From Paraglaciecola sp. T6c (lineage in GTDB: Bacteria > Pseudomonadota > Gammaproteobacteria > Enterobacterales > Alteromonadaceae), in contig NC_008228.1 in NCBI RefSeq assembly GCF_000014225.1, forward strand, positions 3,906,001 to 3,970,000: a stretch of DNA of 64,000 bases, in the 5' to 3' direction. Positions 22,521 to 31,944 of this stretch are shown one piece after another. Each line of letters begins with the position of its first letter. The first letter of the stretch is position 1. The notes under the pieces are model-generated. The model was not told the DNA's origin. It worked only from the letters and a program-made list of their open reading frames with translations, and did no database searches. Position numbers and translations under genes: made by a program.

Positions 22521-24062
22521 CTATTGATGATTAGTTTGAATGGCGTTTCTGCGCTCAATAAGCTGGGTGTTCATTAGCTGTTGCTTTTTATCCGTTAATG
22601 GATAAAACAGCATCAGCAATGCTCCGGCTAACCCAAAAGCTGCGGGAATAAAGCTCATAAGCTGTTGCATGCCAGGGAGTGAGGCTTCAATCGTGCTCGC
22701 ATCCATACCGTCATAGCCATAGCCCGCCAACACAACCAGCACCAACGCGCCTGCGAAACCGTTACCGGTTTTTTGCACAAAAGTCCCCGCGGAATATACA
22801 AGGCCAGTCGCCCGGCGACCGTTCCGCCATTCTGAGTAATCAGCGGCATCACCTAACATGCTAAAGAATAAGGTTGGCATCATTGCAGCAAAAAATTCCG
22901 CGCTACAGCCAAGAATAAATATGTAGCCAATGTCTTCCCCTGGTATCCAATAAAACCCGCACGTTAGGGCACTACTTAGAAGCAGGGCAACAATAAACAA
23001 ATTTCGCCGACCAAGCTTATTCGCTAAGTAGCTAGTGCACAGTGCACCTATGATTGACACTACCAACAAGGCGATAAAATACTGGCCTGTGAGTAACTCA
23101 TCGCCCACAAAGTACTTGAAGTAATATGCAATCACGCTGTACTTAATACCGTTGAACATCATAGTAAGAAAGCCCATCCCAAGTAGAATAAGCCAAGGGC
23201 GATTCGTCAACAGATCGAGCATGTCTTGCTGGGTACCTGACACATCTCCCCGAGGACGACTTAACATCCGGCGCACCAACCAGGTAGCGGTTGCGAAAAC
23301 CAGCACAAACAGAACGCCAGTCGCAAGATTGCGGTAATAGAAAAATAGGCTCATTGAGAGCAGTGGCACAAGTACAAAAGGAGATTGTTTGGCTAAATCC
23401 CATAACTCACTGCGAAAGCTGCCGCGCACTTGTTCAATGGGAATAACCCGCTCTTTTGTCGTTGCGACGGATGTCACCATAAGAGCCATTAATAGGCCTG
23501 CGAACACATACATGGTGTACTGATACCCTTGCACGTCGTCACCGCTCCCTAACATAGCTACTAGGCTTGGCAGAAAACCCATCACAAATAAGCCTCCCAC
23601 GAAGGCACCAGCAAAACGAAATCCAGACAAGCTAGTGCGCTCTTTATCATCTTCGGTCATCACCCCCATCAAAGCAGAATAAGGGACGTTATTAACGGTG
23701 TACGCCAGCGTTAGACCTATGTAGGTCAAATAGGCATAAACTAATTTGCCTGTGTCACTCAAGTTTGGTGTGGTGAAGCACAGCACCATAAACGCCCCTA
23801 AAAAAGGGGTAGACCACAAAATCCAAGGTCGAAATTTACCCCAAGCGGTGTGAGTACGATCAGCAATCATCCCCATGATGATGTCTGTTACACCATCGGT
23901 CAGGCGCACCACCAAAAATAAAATAGCCGCAGCAGACGCTGCCAAGCCAAACGTATCGGTATAGAACACAGCTAAGTAAGCTAAGGCGCCACGCCACACC
24001 AAATTCGCAGCCGCGTCCCCCATGGCGTAGCCAATTTTCTCGTATAAGGGTAAGGTTTTCAT
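22521..24062 (-). CDS. GPH-family sugar:cation symporter (MFS type)
   Basis: 513 residues from ATG 24062, with ~12 hydrophobic segments. It matches the glycoside-pentoside-hexuronide symporter family: LPLYEKIGYAMGDAAANLVWRG at the start, then the LTDGVTDIIMGMIADRT loop and GKFRPWILW. A longer frame from a TTG at 24155 has no ribosome-binding site and a low-complexity Asn-rich start. The ATG at 24062 overlaps the stop of a short upstream frame (see 24059-24106). Placed directly before cellobiose phosphorylase, it probably imports cellobiose or a related oligosaccharide with Na+ or H+. An operator-like palindrome lies 160 bases upstream. Confidence 0.92.
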   Translation of the reverse strand: MKTLPLYEKIGYAMGDAAANLVWRGALAYLAVFYTDTFGLAASAAAILFLVVRLTDGVTDIIMGMIADRTHTAWGKFRPWILWSTPFLGAFMVLCFTTPNLSDTGKLVYAYLTYIGLTLAYTVNNVPYSALMGVMTEDDKERTSLSGFRFAGAFVGGLFVMGFLPSLVAMLGSGDDVQGYQYTMYVFAGLLMALMVTSVATTKERVIPIEQVRGSFRSELWDLAKQSPFVLVPLLSMSLFFYYRNLATGVLFVLVFATATWLVRRMLSRPRGDVSGTQQDMLDLLTNRPWLILLGMGFLTMMFNGIKYSVIAYYFKYFVGDELLTGQYFIALLVVSIIGALCTSYLANKLGRRNLFIVALLLSSALTCGFYWIPGEDIGYIFILGCSAEFFAAMMPTLFFSMLGDAADYSEWRNGRRATGLVYSAGTFVQKTGNGFAGALVLVVLAGYGYDGMDASTIEASLPGMQQLMSFIPAAFGLAGALLMLFYPLTDKKQQLMNTQLIERRNAIQTNHQ

Positions 24063-24106
24063 AAATGATGCGTACTGTTGAGGGGATACTGGCTGCGTTG
24101 AAGCAT
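24059..24106 (-). CDS. Possible 15-codon upstream ORF coupled to symporter
   Basis: Starts at ATG 24106 with AGGA nine bases upstream and reads MLQRSQYPLNSTHHL. Its TGA overlaps the symporter ATG in an ATGA arrangement. The symporter start itself lacks a Shine-Dalgarno, so re-initiation after this peptide is a plausible way to translate it. Very short; coding is not proven. Confidence 0.4.
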   Translation of the reverse strand: MLQRSQYPLNSTHHL

Positions 24107-24441
24107 TGTTATTATTCCTATTCCAGTGCAATTGGGGCGACTGTCTTTGTAACAACAGTACAAGATTAACGTGGTGATAAACCTAGTCTTAGGTAATTGT
24201 TAGCGTAACGTTAAATGCAAATGAAAACGTTTTCAAGACTTTTGTATCTTTTTCTTTAAGCCGCTTAAGATAGAGCCGTCATTCGAACGCTAGAGCGAAG
24301 ATTAAAATATTGAAAGGTAACTATTTAGACCCGACACTAGGCCAGTCTTGGTATGCCTAAGGTGCTTTTGTCTTACCGGTCGTTACAGTCTAGGCGCACT
24401 AAAGCAGTAGCCCTATGTACACTGCAACACCGTTCAAACAC
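24107..24441. other. 335-bp control region upstream of symporter
   Basis: No gene. On the minus strand a weak promoter, CTTAAG-17-TACAAA, ends five bases before the operator at 24222. The part from 24300 to 24441 downstream of the halogenase stop shows no clear terminator. Confidence 0.4.
24222..24235 (-). promoter_or_regulatory. Putative LacI-family operator at symporter/phosphorylase operon
   Basis: Perfect 14-bp palindrome TGAAAACGTTTTCA centred on CG. It is placed just after the presumed -10, so a bound repressor would block the symporter-phosphorylase promoter. Confidence 0.75.
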
Positions 24442-26004
24442 TTACACTTTTTGAAAACCGTACTGCTTAACGTGACTGAGCAATTGACGATTGCTTTTCA
24501 GCCCAGCCATGAGTTTACGCACATGCTGCTGGTTTTCTTGCAAGTGTTTGACGGCACTTTGTGGCGTGTCAAATTCCCTTGATGACACATCATTCAAGGT
24601 TTCAAAGCCCATACCGTACAAAACATATTGGTAACTGGCTGATGGAAACATGATTTCATTTTGCACAAAGTCATTGCGACTAGGTGGTTGAAAACGCCAC
24701 TGCGTGAGTAATGAGCTGAGCCGTGGGGATATCGACTCAGGTGCACGCATTTGATGCCAGTACGGCTCACTGCGCGCGCTTAAAACATAATGCAACTTTA
24801 GAAATTCGACTATGTTTTCCCAGTGCAAAAGGAATCGTCGGTTAAAGTTATCCTGGGTAACCTTCATATGATCTGTTGTTACAGGCAGGTTTTCAGCAAT
24901 GGCGGTAGCCGAGAGCTCAACCAATGCTAATGCAGATGCCTCTAAGGGCTCTAAAAATCCTGCTGACAAGCCAACCGCGACACAGTTTTTATGCCAAAAA
25001 TGACTACGGTGCCCAGGTTCAAAATTGATCTTTCGTGCTTTGAGCGCATTAGCACGTTCTGGCCCAATAGACTGCGCCACATAGGCTTTAAGTGTTCGCT
25101 GCGCCTGCTCATCGTCAGTATGCTTGCTAGAATAGGTATACCCCACCCCTCGTCGGTCTTGTAAGCCGATATCCCATATCCACCCGGCCTCTTGGGCAGT
25201 TGATACGGTCGCCGAGACGATAGGGTCATCATCATTAGTGTATGGCACGTGCAGCGCCATAGCACTGTTGTTAAACAGCACGTCGCTTTTATCGATAAAT
25301 GGCACATTAAAATGTTGCCCTAGTAATAACGAACGCGCCCCTGTGCAATCGATAAATAAGTCGCCGGTTAGCTCACCACTTTGACGCGTTTGTAATGCTT
25401 TAATGTCGCCATCATCGTGACTGATCACACCTTCAACGTGATCTTGAATATGGCGAACGCCTAGCTTAGCCACGCAGTGCTGCTGGATTAACTGGCCAAA
25501 TTTGCCTGCATCAAGGTGGTAACCGTAATTGAGCACCCCTGCATATTCAGGGGTAGCGTTTTGTTTTGGGGCTAACCCTGCCTGACAAATATGACTTTGC
25601 GCACAAACCACGTCAGCAAAAGGATGCTCAGAGGCATAGGTTTTCCACGCGCTGTATTGATTTGCTTTGCCGTAGCCGCTTGGGATCACAAAAGGGTGGT
25701 AGTAAAAGTCATTGTCTGCGCCGTTTTTCCAGCCGACAAACTTTGAGCCCTGTTTAAACGCTGCGCCGCAGTGGCGAATAAATTCAGTTTCGCTAATCCC
25801 CATGCGCTGCAAAGAGTTACGCATTGAAGGCCAAGTTCCCTCCCCCACGCCAATAATATCCACATCGGGTGATTCAATTAGGCTGACGCAGATTTTGCTT
25901 TGCTGTGAGCCACATTGGTGCTCTGCGGCAATGATCCCAGCGGTTAACCAACCTGCACTGCCACCACCGACGACAACGATATTTTTGATACTGCGGTTAC
26001 TCAT
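24442..26004 (-). CDS. Flavin-dependent tryptophan-halogenase-family protein 1
   Basis: 520 residues. The FAD-binding GGGSAGW is at residues 13-19, and the conserved GVGEGTWPSMRNSL and AAFKQGSKFVGW follow; Lys84 is at the position of the catalytic lysine of PrnA-type halogenases by motif alignment. The second halogenase signature, normally WxWxIP, reads WIWDIG here (GWIWDIGLQDRRGVGY). Such enzymes use reduced FAD, oxygen and halide to chlorinate or brominate indoles or other electron-rich rings, and need a flavin reductase, which is not in the window. The neighbours are a TonB receptor and sugar genes, a context known for related halogenases such as BrvH. The substrate is unknown and hydroxylation or another reaction cannot be excluded. 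Confidence 0.85.
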   Translation of the reverse strand: MSNRSIKNIVVVGGGSAGWLTAGIIAAEHQCGSQQSKICVSLIESPDVDIIGVGEGTWPSMRNSLQRMGISETEFIRHCGAAFKQGSKFVGWKNGADNDFYYHPFVIPSGYGKANQYSAWKTYASEHPFADVVCAQSHICQAGLAPKQNATPEYAGVLNYGYHLDAGKFGQLIQQHCVAKLGVRHIQDHVEGVISHDDGDIKALQTRQSGELTGDLFIDCTGARSLLLGQHFNVPFIDKSDVLFNNSAMALHVPYTNDDDPIVSATVSTAQEAGWIWDIGLQDRRGVGYTYSSKHTDDEQAQRTLKAYVAQSIGPERANALKARKINFEPGHRSHFWHKNCVAVGLSAGFLEPLEASALALVELSATAIAENLPVTTDHMKVTQDNFNRRFLLHWENIVEFLKLHYVLSARSEPYWHQMRAPESISPRLSSLLTQWRFQPPSRNDFVQNEIMFPSASYQYVLYGMGFETLNDVSSREFDTPQSAVKHLQENQQHVRKLMAGLKSNRQLLSHVKQYGFQKV

Positions 26005-26160
26005 TTGTGACTACCCATGTTAAACATGACATGCTATTTACGGACGCTTTGGCACAATACTCTTTATACTACCCCATCTAAGTGGATGACACGCAACAAC
26101 TGCTTTATGTTTTCTTTTGCTGCGTATTCGCGGCCTACCCGTCACTCTGCTTGCTAGTGC

Positions 26161-27693
26161 TTATGACGCTTTGCAATAGCGCTGAATAAACTGTTGATGA
26201 CTAGGCAATTGGGCAACTCGTTGCTCTATTGCGCTGCGCATGCCGGCTAAAAAGCGCGTTAACTCATCCTTATTCATTTCATTCACGATATGGTGATACT
26301 GCTCTGGCGCTAGGCCTTGCCCCAACATGACTTGCGTCCAAGAATCGACGCGGAATATATCGCCATCATCTAAAAAGACTCTGCCCGTTCCTTTAAATAA
26401 GCGAATTTTGTGGGCCAAAGATGCAGGCACTTCCATGCTTTGGCAATGCTGCCAAAACGGTGAGTCATCACGAGTGGTAACCTTATAGTGCAAAACAATA
26501 AAATCACGAATACTGTGCAGTTCACTGGTGAGTTTTTCATTGTATTCATCAATAGTGGATTGGCACACACCATCGAAGGGGAACAAGCGCATTAGTCGTA
26601 CGATGCCTGTCATAATCAAATGAATGCTGGTGGACTCAAGTGGCTCTACAAACCCACTGGCTAAGCCCAATGCCACACAGTTTTTGTTCCAGCCCTTGCG
26701 TCTGCGGCCGGTCTTGAACTTAATCACTCTGGGTTCGTTAATGGGGACGCCATCCAGGTTAGCGAGCAAAGTGGTTTTTGCTTGGTCGTCACTCGTGTAT
26801 CGGCTACAGAATACCATGCCATTGCCTACGCGATGCTGTAACGGAATTCGCCACTGCCAACCAGATTCATGGGCGGTAGCACGGGTATAAGGTAGAGGAT
26901 CAGAATTGGCTTGAGTTTGCACCGCGACTGCGCTGTCGCACGGTAACCAATGTGACCAATCCTCGTAACCAGTATGTAAGGCTTCTTCTATCAGCAGACC
27001 TTTGAATCCTGTGCAGTCAATAAAAAAGTCTCCCTCAACAACTTGACCTGATTCAAGTGTTAAAGATTGAATGAAGCCACTCTCTTGATGCTTATTCACC
27101 TGTTGAATTTTACCTTCAATTCGTGTCACCGAATCGGCGCAAAAATTCCGTAGAAACTTAGCGTATAGCGTGGCATCTAAATGGTAGGCAAAGTTCATTG
27201 GCGCATTTGCAGAGAAGGCAAACTTCCCTTGCTTTGAAGCCTGAAGCTCGTAGCAGTAATCCCCGAAAGGGACGTCTATTCCCAGCTCTTTTCCCCGTAG
27301 CCAGAAATGATGGAACTCCCCAGCCCAGCACTCTTTTCCCGTGACACCGAAGGAGTGAATATAACTGTCATCTTTTTGTCCCCAGTTATTAAATTCAATT
27401 CCCAGTTTGAAGGTACTATTGGTGGCTCGCATAAATGCTTGCTCGTCGATATTCAGCAGTTTGTGTAGTGTTCGAATGGGCGGAATAGTGGCTTCGCCTA
27501 CCCCTACCGTGCCAATCTCGTCTGACTCAACCAAAGTGACATCGAGTGATTTTCCCAGTAATTTAGATAGCGAAGCAGCGGCCATCCAACCTGCCGTTCC
27601 ACCACCTGCGATAACCACTTTTTGTACTCTTTGTCGTTTCTGCCCATTCTGGGTGCTCTGCGTTTTCTCGTTGTTCAAGACTAACCTCGCCAT
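26161..27693 (-). CDS. Flavin-dependent tryptophan-halogenase-family protein 2
   Basis: 510 residues from ATG 27693. The longer frame begins at a TTG (27768) that falls inside the T-tract of the receptor terminator and is unlikely. The FAD motif GGGTAGW, the GVGEATIPPIRTLHKLLNID block and the TFKLGIEFNNW lysine are present, and the second signature WQWRIP fits the halogenase WxWxIP rule exactly. It is clearly a paralogue of its downstream neighbour but is diverged from it. It follows the TonB-dependent receptor on the same strand and lies 156 bases upstream of halogenase 1. Likely a halide-using flavoenzyme; substrate unknown. Confidence 0.88.
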   Translation of the reverse strand: MARLVLNNEKTQSTQNGQKRQRVQKVVIAGGGTAGWMAAASLSKLLGKSLDVTLVESDEIGTVGVGEATIPPIRTLHKLLNIDEQAFMRATNSTFKLGIEFNNWGQKDDSYIHSFGVTGKECWAGEFHHFWLRGKELGIDVPFGDYCYELQASKQGKFAFSANAPMNFAYHLDATLYAKFLRNFCADSVTRIEGKIQQVNKHQESGFIQSLTLESGQVVEGDFFIDCTGFKGLLIEEALHTGYEDWSHWLPCDSAVAVQTQANSDPLPYTRATAHESGWQWRIPLQHRVGNGMVFCSRYTSDDQAKTTLLANLDGVPINEPRVIKFKTGRRRKGWNKNCVALGLASGFVEPLESTSIHLIMTGIVRLMRLFPFDGVCQSTIDEYNEKLTSELHSIRDFIVLHYKVTTRDDSPFWQHCQSMEVPASLAHKIRLFKGTGRVFLDDGDIFRVDSWTQVMLGQGLAPEQYHHIVNEMNKDELTRFLAGMRSAIEQRVAQLPSHQQFIQRYCKAS

Positions 27694-27759
27694 CCAAATA
27701 ATTAGGTTGAGTACGTTTGGTTCAAAGCTCTTTTTTAAAGCTCTTGTTTCAATATAACT

Positions 27760-27786
27760 AAAAAACAAGCCGCGATAAATCGCGGC
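27760..27786 (-). terminator. Intrinsic terminator after the TonB-dependent receptor gene
   Basis: Stem GCCGCGAT / ATCGCGGC with a 2-base centre (27769-27786), followed on the minus strand by TTGTTTTTT. It lies between the receptor and the halogenases, so halogenase transcription needs read-through or an own promoter. Confidence 0.85.
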
Positions 27787-27836
27787 TTTAAATGCCGATT
27801 AACTCGGCAGACCTACAGGTACACACTTGTTACACA

Positions 27837-30800
27837 TTAGAACGTATATCGGGCACCTAGCGCGTAGCGCGCGCCAAGTTGTTCCAAGTTCCATAATTGA
27901 GCGGACGTACGCCCGTGACGGCGACTGTTCTCATCCGTAATGTTTATCCCTTCAAGGAATACAGATAAATCATCATTCACTTGATACGACACATTAAAAT
28001 CGATTTGCGAGTAAGACTCGGTAAAGCCCGGTTCATTCACATATTGACTCGTGGTGTCCAAAAACTTATCACGCCAGTTGTAAGCAATACGCCCCTGCCA
28101 GCCATCTTTCTCATACATGGCAACCAAGTTTGCCGTATCACTTAAGCCCACTAACGCGAATTGCGTTACCGATGGGTTAGCAGTGATATCGTAACTTACA
28201 TCACCATTGACTGTGGTGTAGTTAGCTTGTAAACCAAAGCCCGTGTCTCCGAAGAAGTGCTGAGCAGCCAGCTCGAAGCCATAAATATTGGCGTTCTTAT
28301 TATTCACTGGTTTTGAATTAATAAAGGTTAAGAATGGGTCATCTTCATTAGGTAACACATCATACTGGGCTTCGAATTGCTCTATGGTTAACGAGTCATA
28401 AGCGATGTTGTTTTCCATGGCTGCCACCATGTTAAACAAATTAGTATCGGTTAACGGTTGTCCAATACGTTCAAGTTCAGCGGCCGCAGCCTCTGCACGT
28501 GGACCAGCGGTCGCATCACGTAGACCGAATACGCTTTCTTCCACCTGCTCGTTACCAATAAAGTTCTTCACTCGTTTATCGTAGAAGCCTAACGATACAT
28601 AACTGGTATCTTCAAAATAGTATTCAACGGATAAATCGATATTGTCAGATTCAAGTGGCACCAAAGAGGGGTTACCTGAGCTAGCGGTTGCAGTTGCGCC
28701 TTGGGTGATTAGCGTTGGACCGCTTGGCGTGCCCACGGATGCTGCCGCGCTCAAGTTATTGTACGTTGGGCGAGCAATGGTCTTGCTGTAAGACAAACGC
28801 GCCTTAACGCCATCCATCACTTCAATATCAAAATCAATACTAGGTAGAATATGGTCGTAGTCAGAATCAACAGCCACGTCTTGAGTCTCAGAGCCAAAGC
28901 GCACATTAAAATCGTTATTACCTTCCCACGCTATTGCACTGGGCAAGCTGATGTTAGCGACCGACGTAGAATCAGTGCTTTCGTAACGAACACCCGCAAG
29001 GATATTGTACGGACGACCACCTAACTCTCCGTCTAATTCAAACTCTACATAAGCCGCAAATATGTCTTCTTCAATTGTGCGATTAGTGGCGAACGGGTTA
29101 TCGGCTGCAAATGCGAAGCCGTATTCCTGCGCGGCAAATGCGCCAATCTGTGCTACATCACCAGTGAAACCTTGGCTGAAAATGCCGTTGGTGTTGTAGT
29201 CATCAAACTCGTCGGCAAAACTAAACGGCGTTAAGTAGTCCGCTGGCAATTCACCCGGGTTTTCAATACCCCAGTTACCCATGGTACGTCTGGTTAATGA
29301 TTGCAGTGACGTGCTTTCCATTGAGCGCGATTCAACACCGAAATTAATCCCGCCATCGTCAAATGAGTACTCACCATCCAAACGGAATTGGGTGATATCC
29401 GTGCGCTGAGAATTAAAATTCATATCAAGAATTGCAGTACCTACATCATCTTGGTCAAGCACGCCATTACCGTTTAAGTTGTCACGCGCAGCGTCATCAA
29501 AATCTACCGTCATGATAGGGAAATCACCAGAGAAGTCAGCCCCCTGCCCACGGTTAACATTGGCCCCTAACCCTAGGTTAGTCCAGGTACCATAAGGCGC
29601 ATCTGGGCGCCCTTCGGCTGATGAATCATGCACATCGAAGAACATGACTAAGCTGTCGTTGACGTGGTACTCAACATTAAAACCAACAGATTTGTTTTCA
29701 TTGACTTGGTTCAGCTCCTGAATGGCTAGCCCCAAATCGCGCGGCAGTAAATCACGGCGTTCTTGTTCAATCAATATAGGGGTTTTAACCACTTCGTCGT
29801 CAAAGGTAAGCTCTGAGAAGTAGCCATCATCCATCCAGATGGATTGCTCTGCGCGAGCCTCGTATAGGTCCTGTTTTGAATAGGTGTAATCCAAGGTTGC
29901 GGTTAAATCTTCTGATGGGGCATATTGAAAAGTAAGCTGCGCATTAGTACGTTTACGTTCACGATCAGCAATTGAGTAACGTAAATCAGCTGGAATGGCA
30001 AACAGTTGACCGTCTGCTGGACCATTGTTTACCACCACCGCTGGCCCATTAAAGCCAGGTAAATTAGGATCGGTTTGGTTAGGTGATTGTGGAATGCTGC
30101 CCTCGTATGGGTTAACACGCCATTCATTAACAAATGCACCCACTGCTGAGCTGTCACGCTCTTGTACACTGGCAGATAAAGACACACCAAAAATGCCGTC
30201 GTCATCAACAAAATTAAAGAACCCTGATACTTCAGGCGTTACGTCATCCCCCACACGGTTAGTGGTGTCCATCAATGCTTTTGCGCCAACAGAGCCGGTA
30301 AAGCCGCTTTCCAGTGCGTCTAGTGGGCGCGCCGTCTTAATGTTAACGGTTGCCCCGATACCGCCCGTTGCTATGCTAGCACGACCAGTTTTGTACACTT
30401 CCACACCACGTACGCTTTCAGAGGCTAAATCGGCAAAATCAAAAGCCCGTGAATTTGGCGTGCCACCACCGCCAGGAATAGCAGCACCTGGCATGGCACG
30501 ACCATTTAGCGTCACCATATTAAAATCAGGTCCAAAGCCTCGAGCCGTAATCTGGCTTCCCTCACCGTTACTCCGACTAATAGAAATACCCGTGATGCGT
30601 TGCAAAGATTCCGCTAAGTTAGTATCCGGAAACTTACCTATGTCTTCTGCAGAAATGGCATCAACCACACCAGCAGAATCACGTTTAATCCCCATAGATT
30701 CTTGAATACTCGAGCGCATGCCTCGTACTTGGATCACCTCCAAGTCATTCGCGCTTTCTTGAGCAACGGCAACCACAGGAGCAAGTACTGTCGTACCAAG

Positions 30801-30857
30801 CAGTATTGAAATACTCTTGGTCAGTAGTGACTTATTAAATTTCGCATATGTGTTCAT
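27837..30857 (-). CDS. TonB-dependent outer-membrane receptor
   Basis: 1006 residues. A signal peptide (about 1-32) is followed by a TonB-box-like stretch (EVIQVRGMRSSIQ), the plug domain (DIGKFPDTNLAESLQRITG, then GFGPDFNMVTLNGRAMPG) and a long beta-barrel that ends in the typical aromatic C-terminus (ALGARYTF). The length and the FPDTNLAE plug pattern match the large carbohydrate-type receptors of Alteromonadales and Caulobacterales rather than siderophore receptors. AGGA nine bases upstream supports the ATG. It sits behind a strong promoter with an operator over the start site, upstream of two halogenases; the ligand is probably a plant or algal glycan fragment or a decorated derivative. 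Confidence 0.95.
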   Translation of the reverse strand: MNTYAKFNKSLLTKSISILLGTTVLAPVVAVAQESANDLEVIQVRGMRSSIQESMGIKRDSAGVVDAISAEDIGKFPDTNLAESLQRITGISISRSNGEGSQITARGFGPDFNMVTLNGRAMPGAAIPGGGGTPNSRAFDFADLASESVRGVEVYKTGRASIATGGIGATVNIKTARPLDALESGFTGSVGAKALMDTTNRVGDDVTPEVSGFFNFVDDDGIFGVSLSASVQERDSSAVGAFVNEWRVNPYEGSIPQSPNQTDPNLPGFNGPAVVVNNGPADGQLFAIPADLRYSIADRERKRTNAQLTFQYAPSEDLTATLDYTYSKQDLYEARAEQSIWMDDGYFSELTFDDEVVKTPILIEQERRDLLPRDLGLAIQELNQVNENKSVGFNVEYHVNDSLVMFFDVHDSSAEGRPDAPYGTWTNLGLGANVNRGQGADFSGDFPIMTVDFDDAARDNLNGNGVLDQDDVGTAILDMNFNSQRTDITQFRLDGEYSFDDGGINFGVESRSMESTSLQSLTRRTMGNWGIENPGELPADYLTPFSFADEFDDYNTNGIFSQGFTGDVAQIGAFAAQEYGFAFAADNPFATNRTIEEDIFAAYVEFELDGELGGRPYNILAGVRYESTDSTSVANISLPSAIAWEGNNDFNVRFGSETQDVAVDSDYDHILPSIDFDIEVMDGVKARLSYSKTIARPTYNNLSAAASVGTPSGPTLITQGATATASSGNPSLVPLESDNIDLSVEYYFEDTSYVSLGFYDKRVKNFIGNEQVEESVFGLRDATAGPRAEAAAAELERIGQPLTDTNLFNMVAAMENNIAYDSLTIEQFEAQYDVLPNEDDPFLTFINSKPVNNKNANIYGFELAAQHFFGDTGFGLQANYTTVNGDVSYDITANPSVTQFALVGLSDTANLVAMYEKDGWQGRIAYNWRDKFLDTTSQYVNEPGFTESYSQIDFNVSYQVNDDLSVFLEGINITDENSRRHGRTSAQLWNLEQLGARYALGARYTF

Positions 30858-31062
30858 TTTTGTGCGTCCTTTGTGTTTCTATTAGTAGAATTAACCTAAA
30901 CCATACAAGTTGGAAGTCAGCTACTGCTCTTGACCACTTTTTTATTTTCATTAATGAAAGCCGGTCTTCCCAAATACGTTGCGCGGTCGCTGTAACATCA
31001 ATACCCTCAGGGCATAAATACATGTTTTGCGTTTACCCAATTGAGTCTCGCCCAACCACCAA

Positions 31063-31076
31063 TGTAAACGTTTTCA
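31063..31076 (-). promoter_or_regulatory. Putative LacI-family operator at TonB receptor promoter
   Basis: TGTAAACGTTTTCA, one mismatch from the perfect palindrome at 24222 and the reverse complement of the site at 18289. It covers the predicted transcription start two bases after the -10, an ideal repressor position. Confidence 0.75.
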
Positions 31077-31078
31077 TA

Positions 31079-31107
31079 ATGCTAGGTTTATTTTAACAAT
31101 TCGTCAA
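31079..31107 (-). promoter_or_regulatory. TonB receptor promoter
   Basis: On the minus strand -35 TTGACG (31102-31107) and -10 TAGCAT (31079-31084) with 17-base spacing. The transcript would have a leader of ~210 bases before the receptor ATG. Confidence 0.7.
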
Positions 31108-31944
31108 CATTTTTAGTCGATAAGCCGTTTAATTTTAAACATCACTATCAAGCTAATGAAATGTTACAAATACATTAATACAAACTCGACCAGTGTGGGT
31201 ATCACAAAATCGGTGACTAATATGACAAATTCGGCGCTAAGATAGCTATAAGTTAACAAAGGCCTTATAAACAAAGGGTAAAGATGGACAGCGAAAATAT
31301 TAATAATTATATGTTTGCCTATACCTAAAACGTTAAAATGTTAATGAAAGTAGACAAATAAGCGTTAAAATTATATGTGAAGCACTGTGCAACATGCGCA
31401 AATAACGACAAGAAGTCGTGCATTAAATACAAGAACAATGAGATATAGGTTAACAAAGTAACCTGAAAATATTGAGATCCAAAGCATAGCGAATGAAAAT
31501 TGATGAAAACGAAAACATTTACAGTACGTATCGTATACGATGATACTGCTGCACCTATCAGGCAGACTGGTACTAATAATTGGCTTATATCAAGGTGCAA
31601 CGTCGCCACTGTGTGCATAATGACCATTCAGGATGAAGCTTAATGGGTCACAAAAATAGCGCTAGTGTCTGCAAATTCCATCGAGTCAAGATAATATGCA
31701 TTAGTAAATGAGTGAAATGCAGCGTAACTATCTTTGATGAAAATCTGCCGAAAAAGTCGACACTGTTTCTACATTTGAGGGATCGGCATATTCATAAGAC
31801 CCACCCGCTTATGATGCAATACGCTAAAACATGTTAACTCGCGCTGTATGCTCTACAGAAAACGTTTTCAGATGAAATTTTGTAGATGTAGCGGTTTGAA
31901 AGCGTTATGAAATAGGAGATATAAGGGGTTGAGGGTTGATATAC
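31108..31944. other. Long AT-rich gap without a recognisable gene
   Basis: About 840 bases between the receptor promoter and the solute-binding protein stop. The only open frame of size (31325-31627, minus) encodes a hydrophobic, low-complexity sequence with no ribosome-binding site. Structure that is present: a 12-bp palindrome ATCGTATACGAT (31530-31541), a degenerate TGAAAACGAAAACATTTACA, and the clean operator at 31858. The region could hold an unrecognised small RNA or be a decayed gene. Confidence 0.4.
31858..31869. promoter_or_regulatory. Orphan LacI-type operator-like palindrome
   Basis: GAAAACGTTTTC, a perfect 12-bp palindrome identical to the core of the site at 24222. No gene starts nearby on either strand; it is 790 bases upstream of the receptor operator. 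Confidence 0.55.

Noticed and set aside
31325-31627. 100-codon minus-strand frame in the AT-rich gap
   Set aside because: Hydrophobic low-complexity sequence, no ribosome-binding site, no family features.
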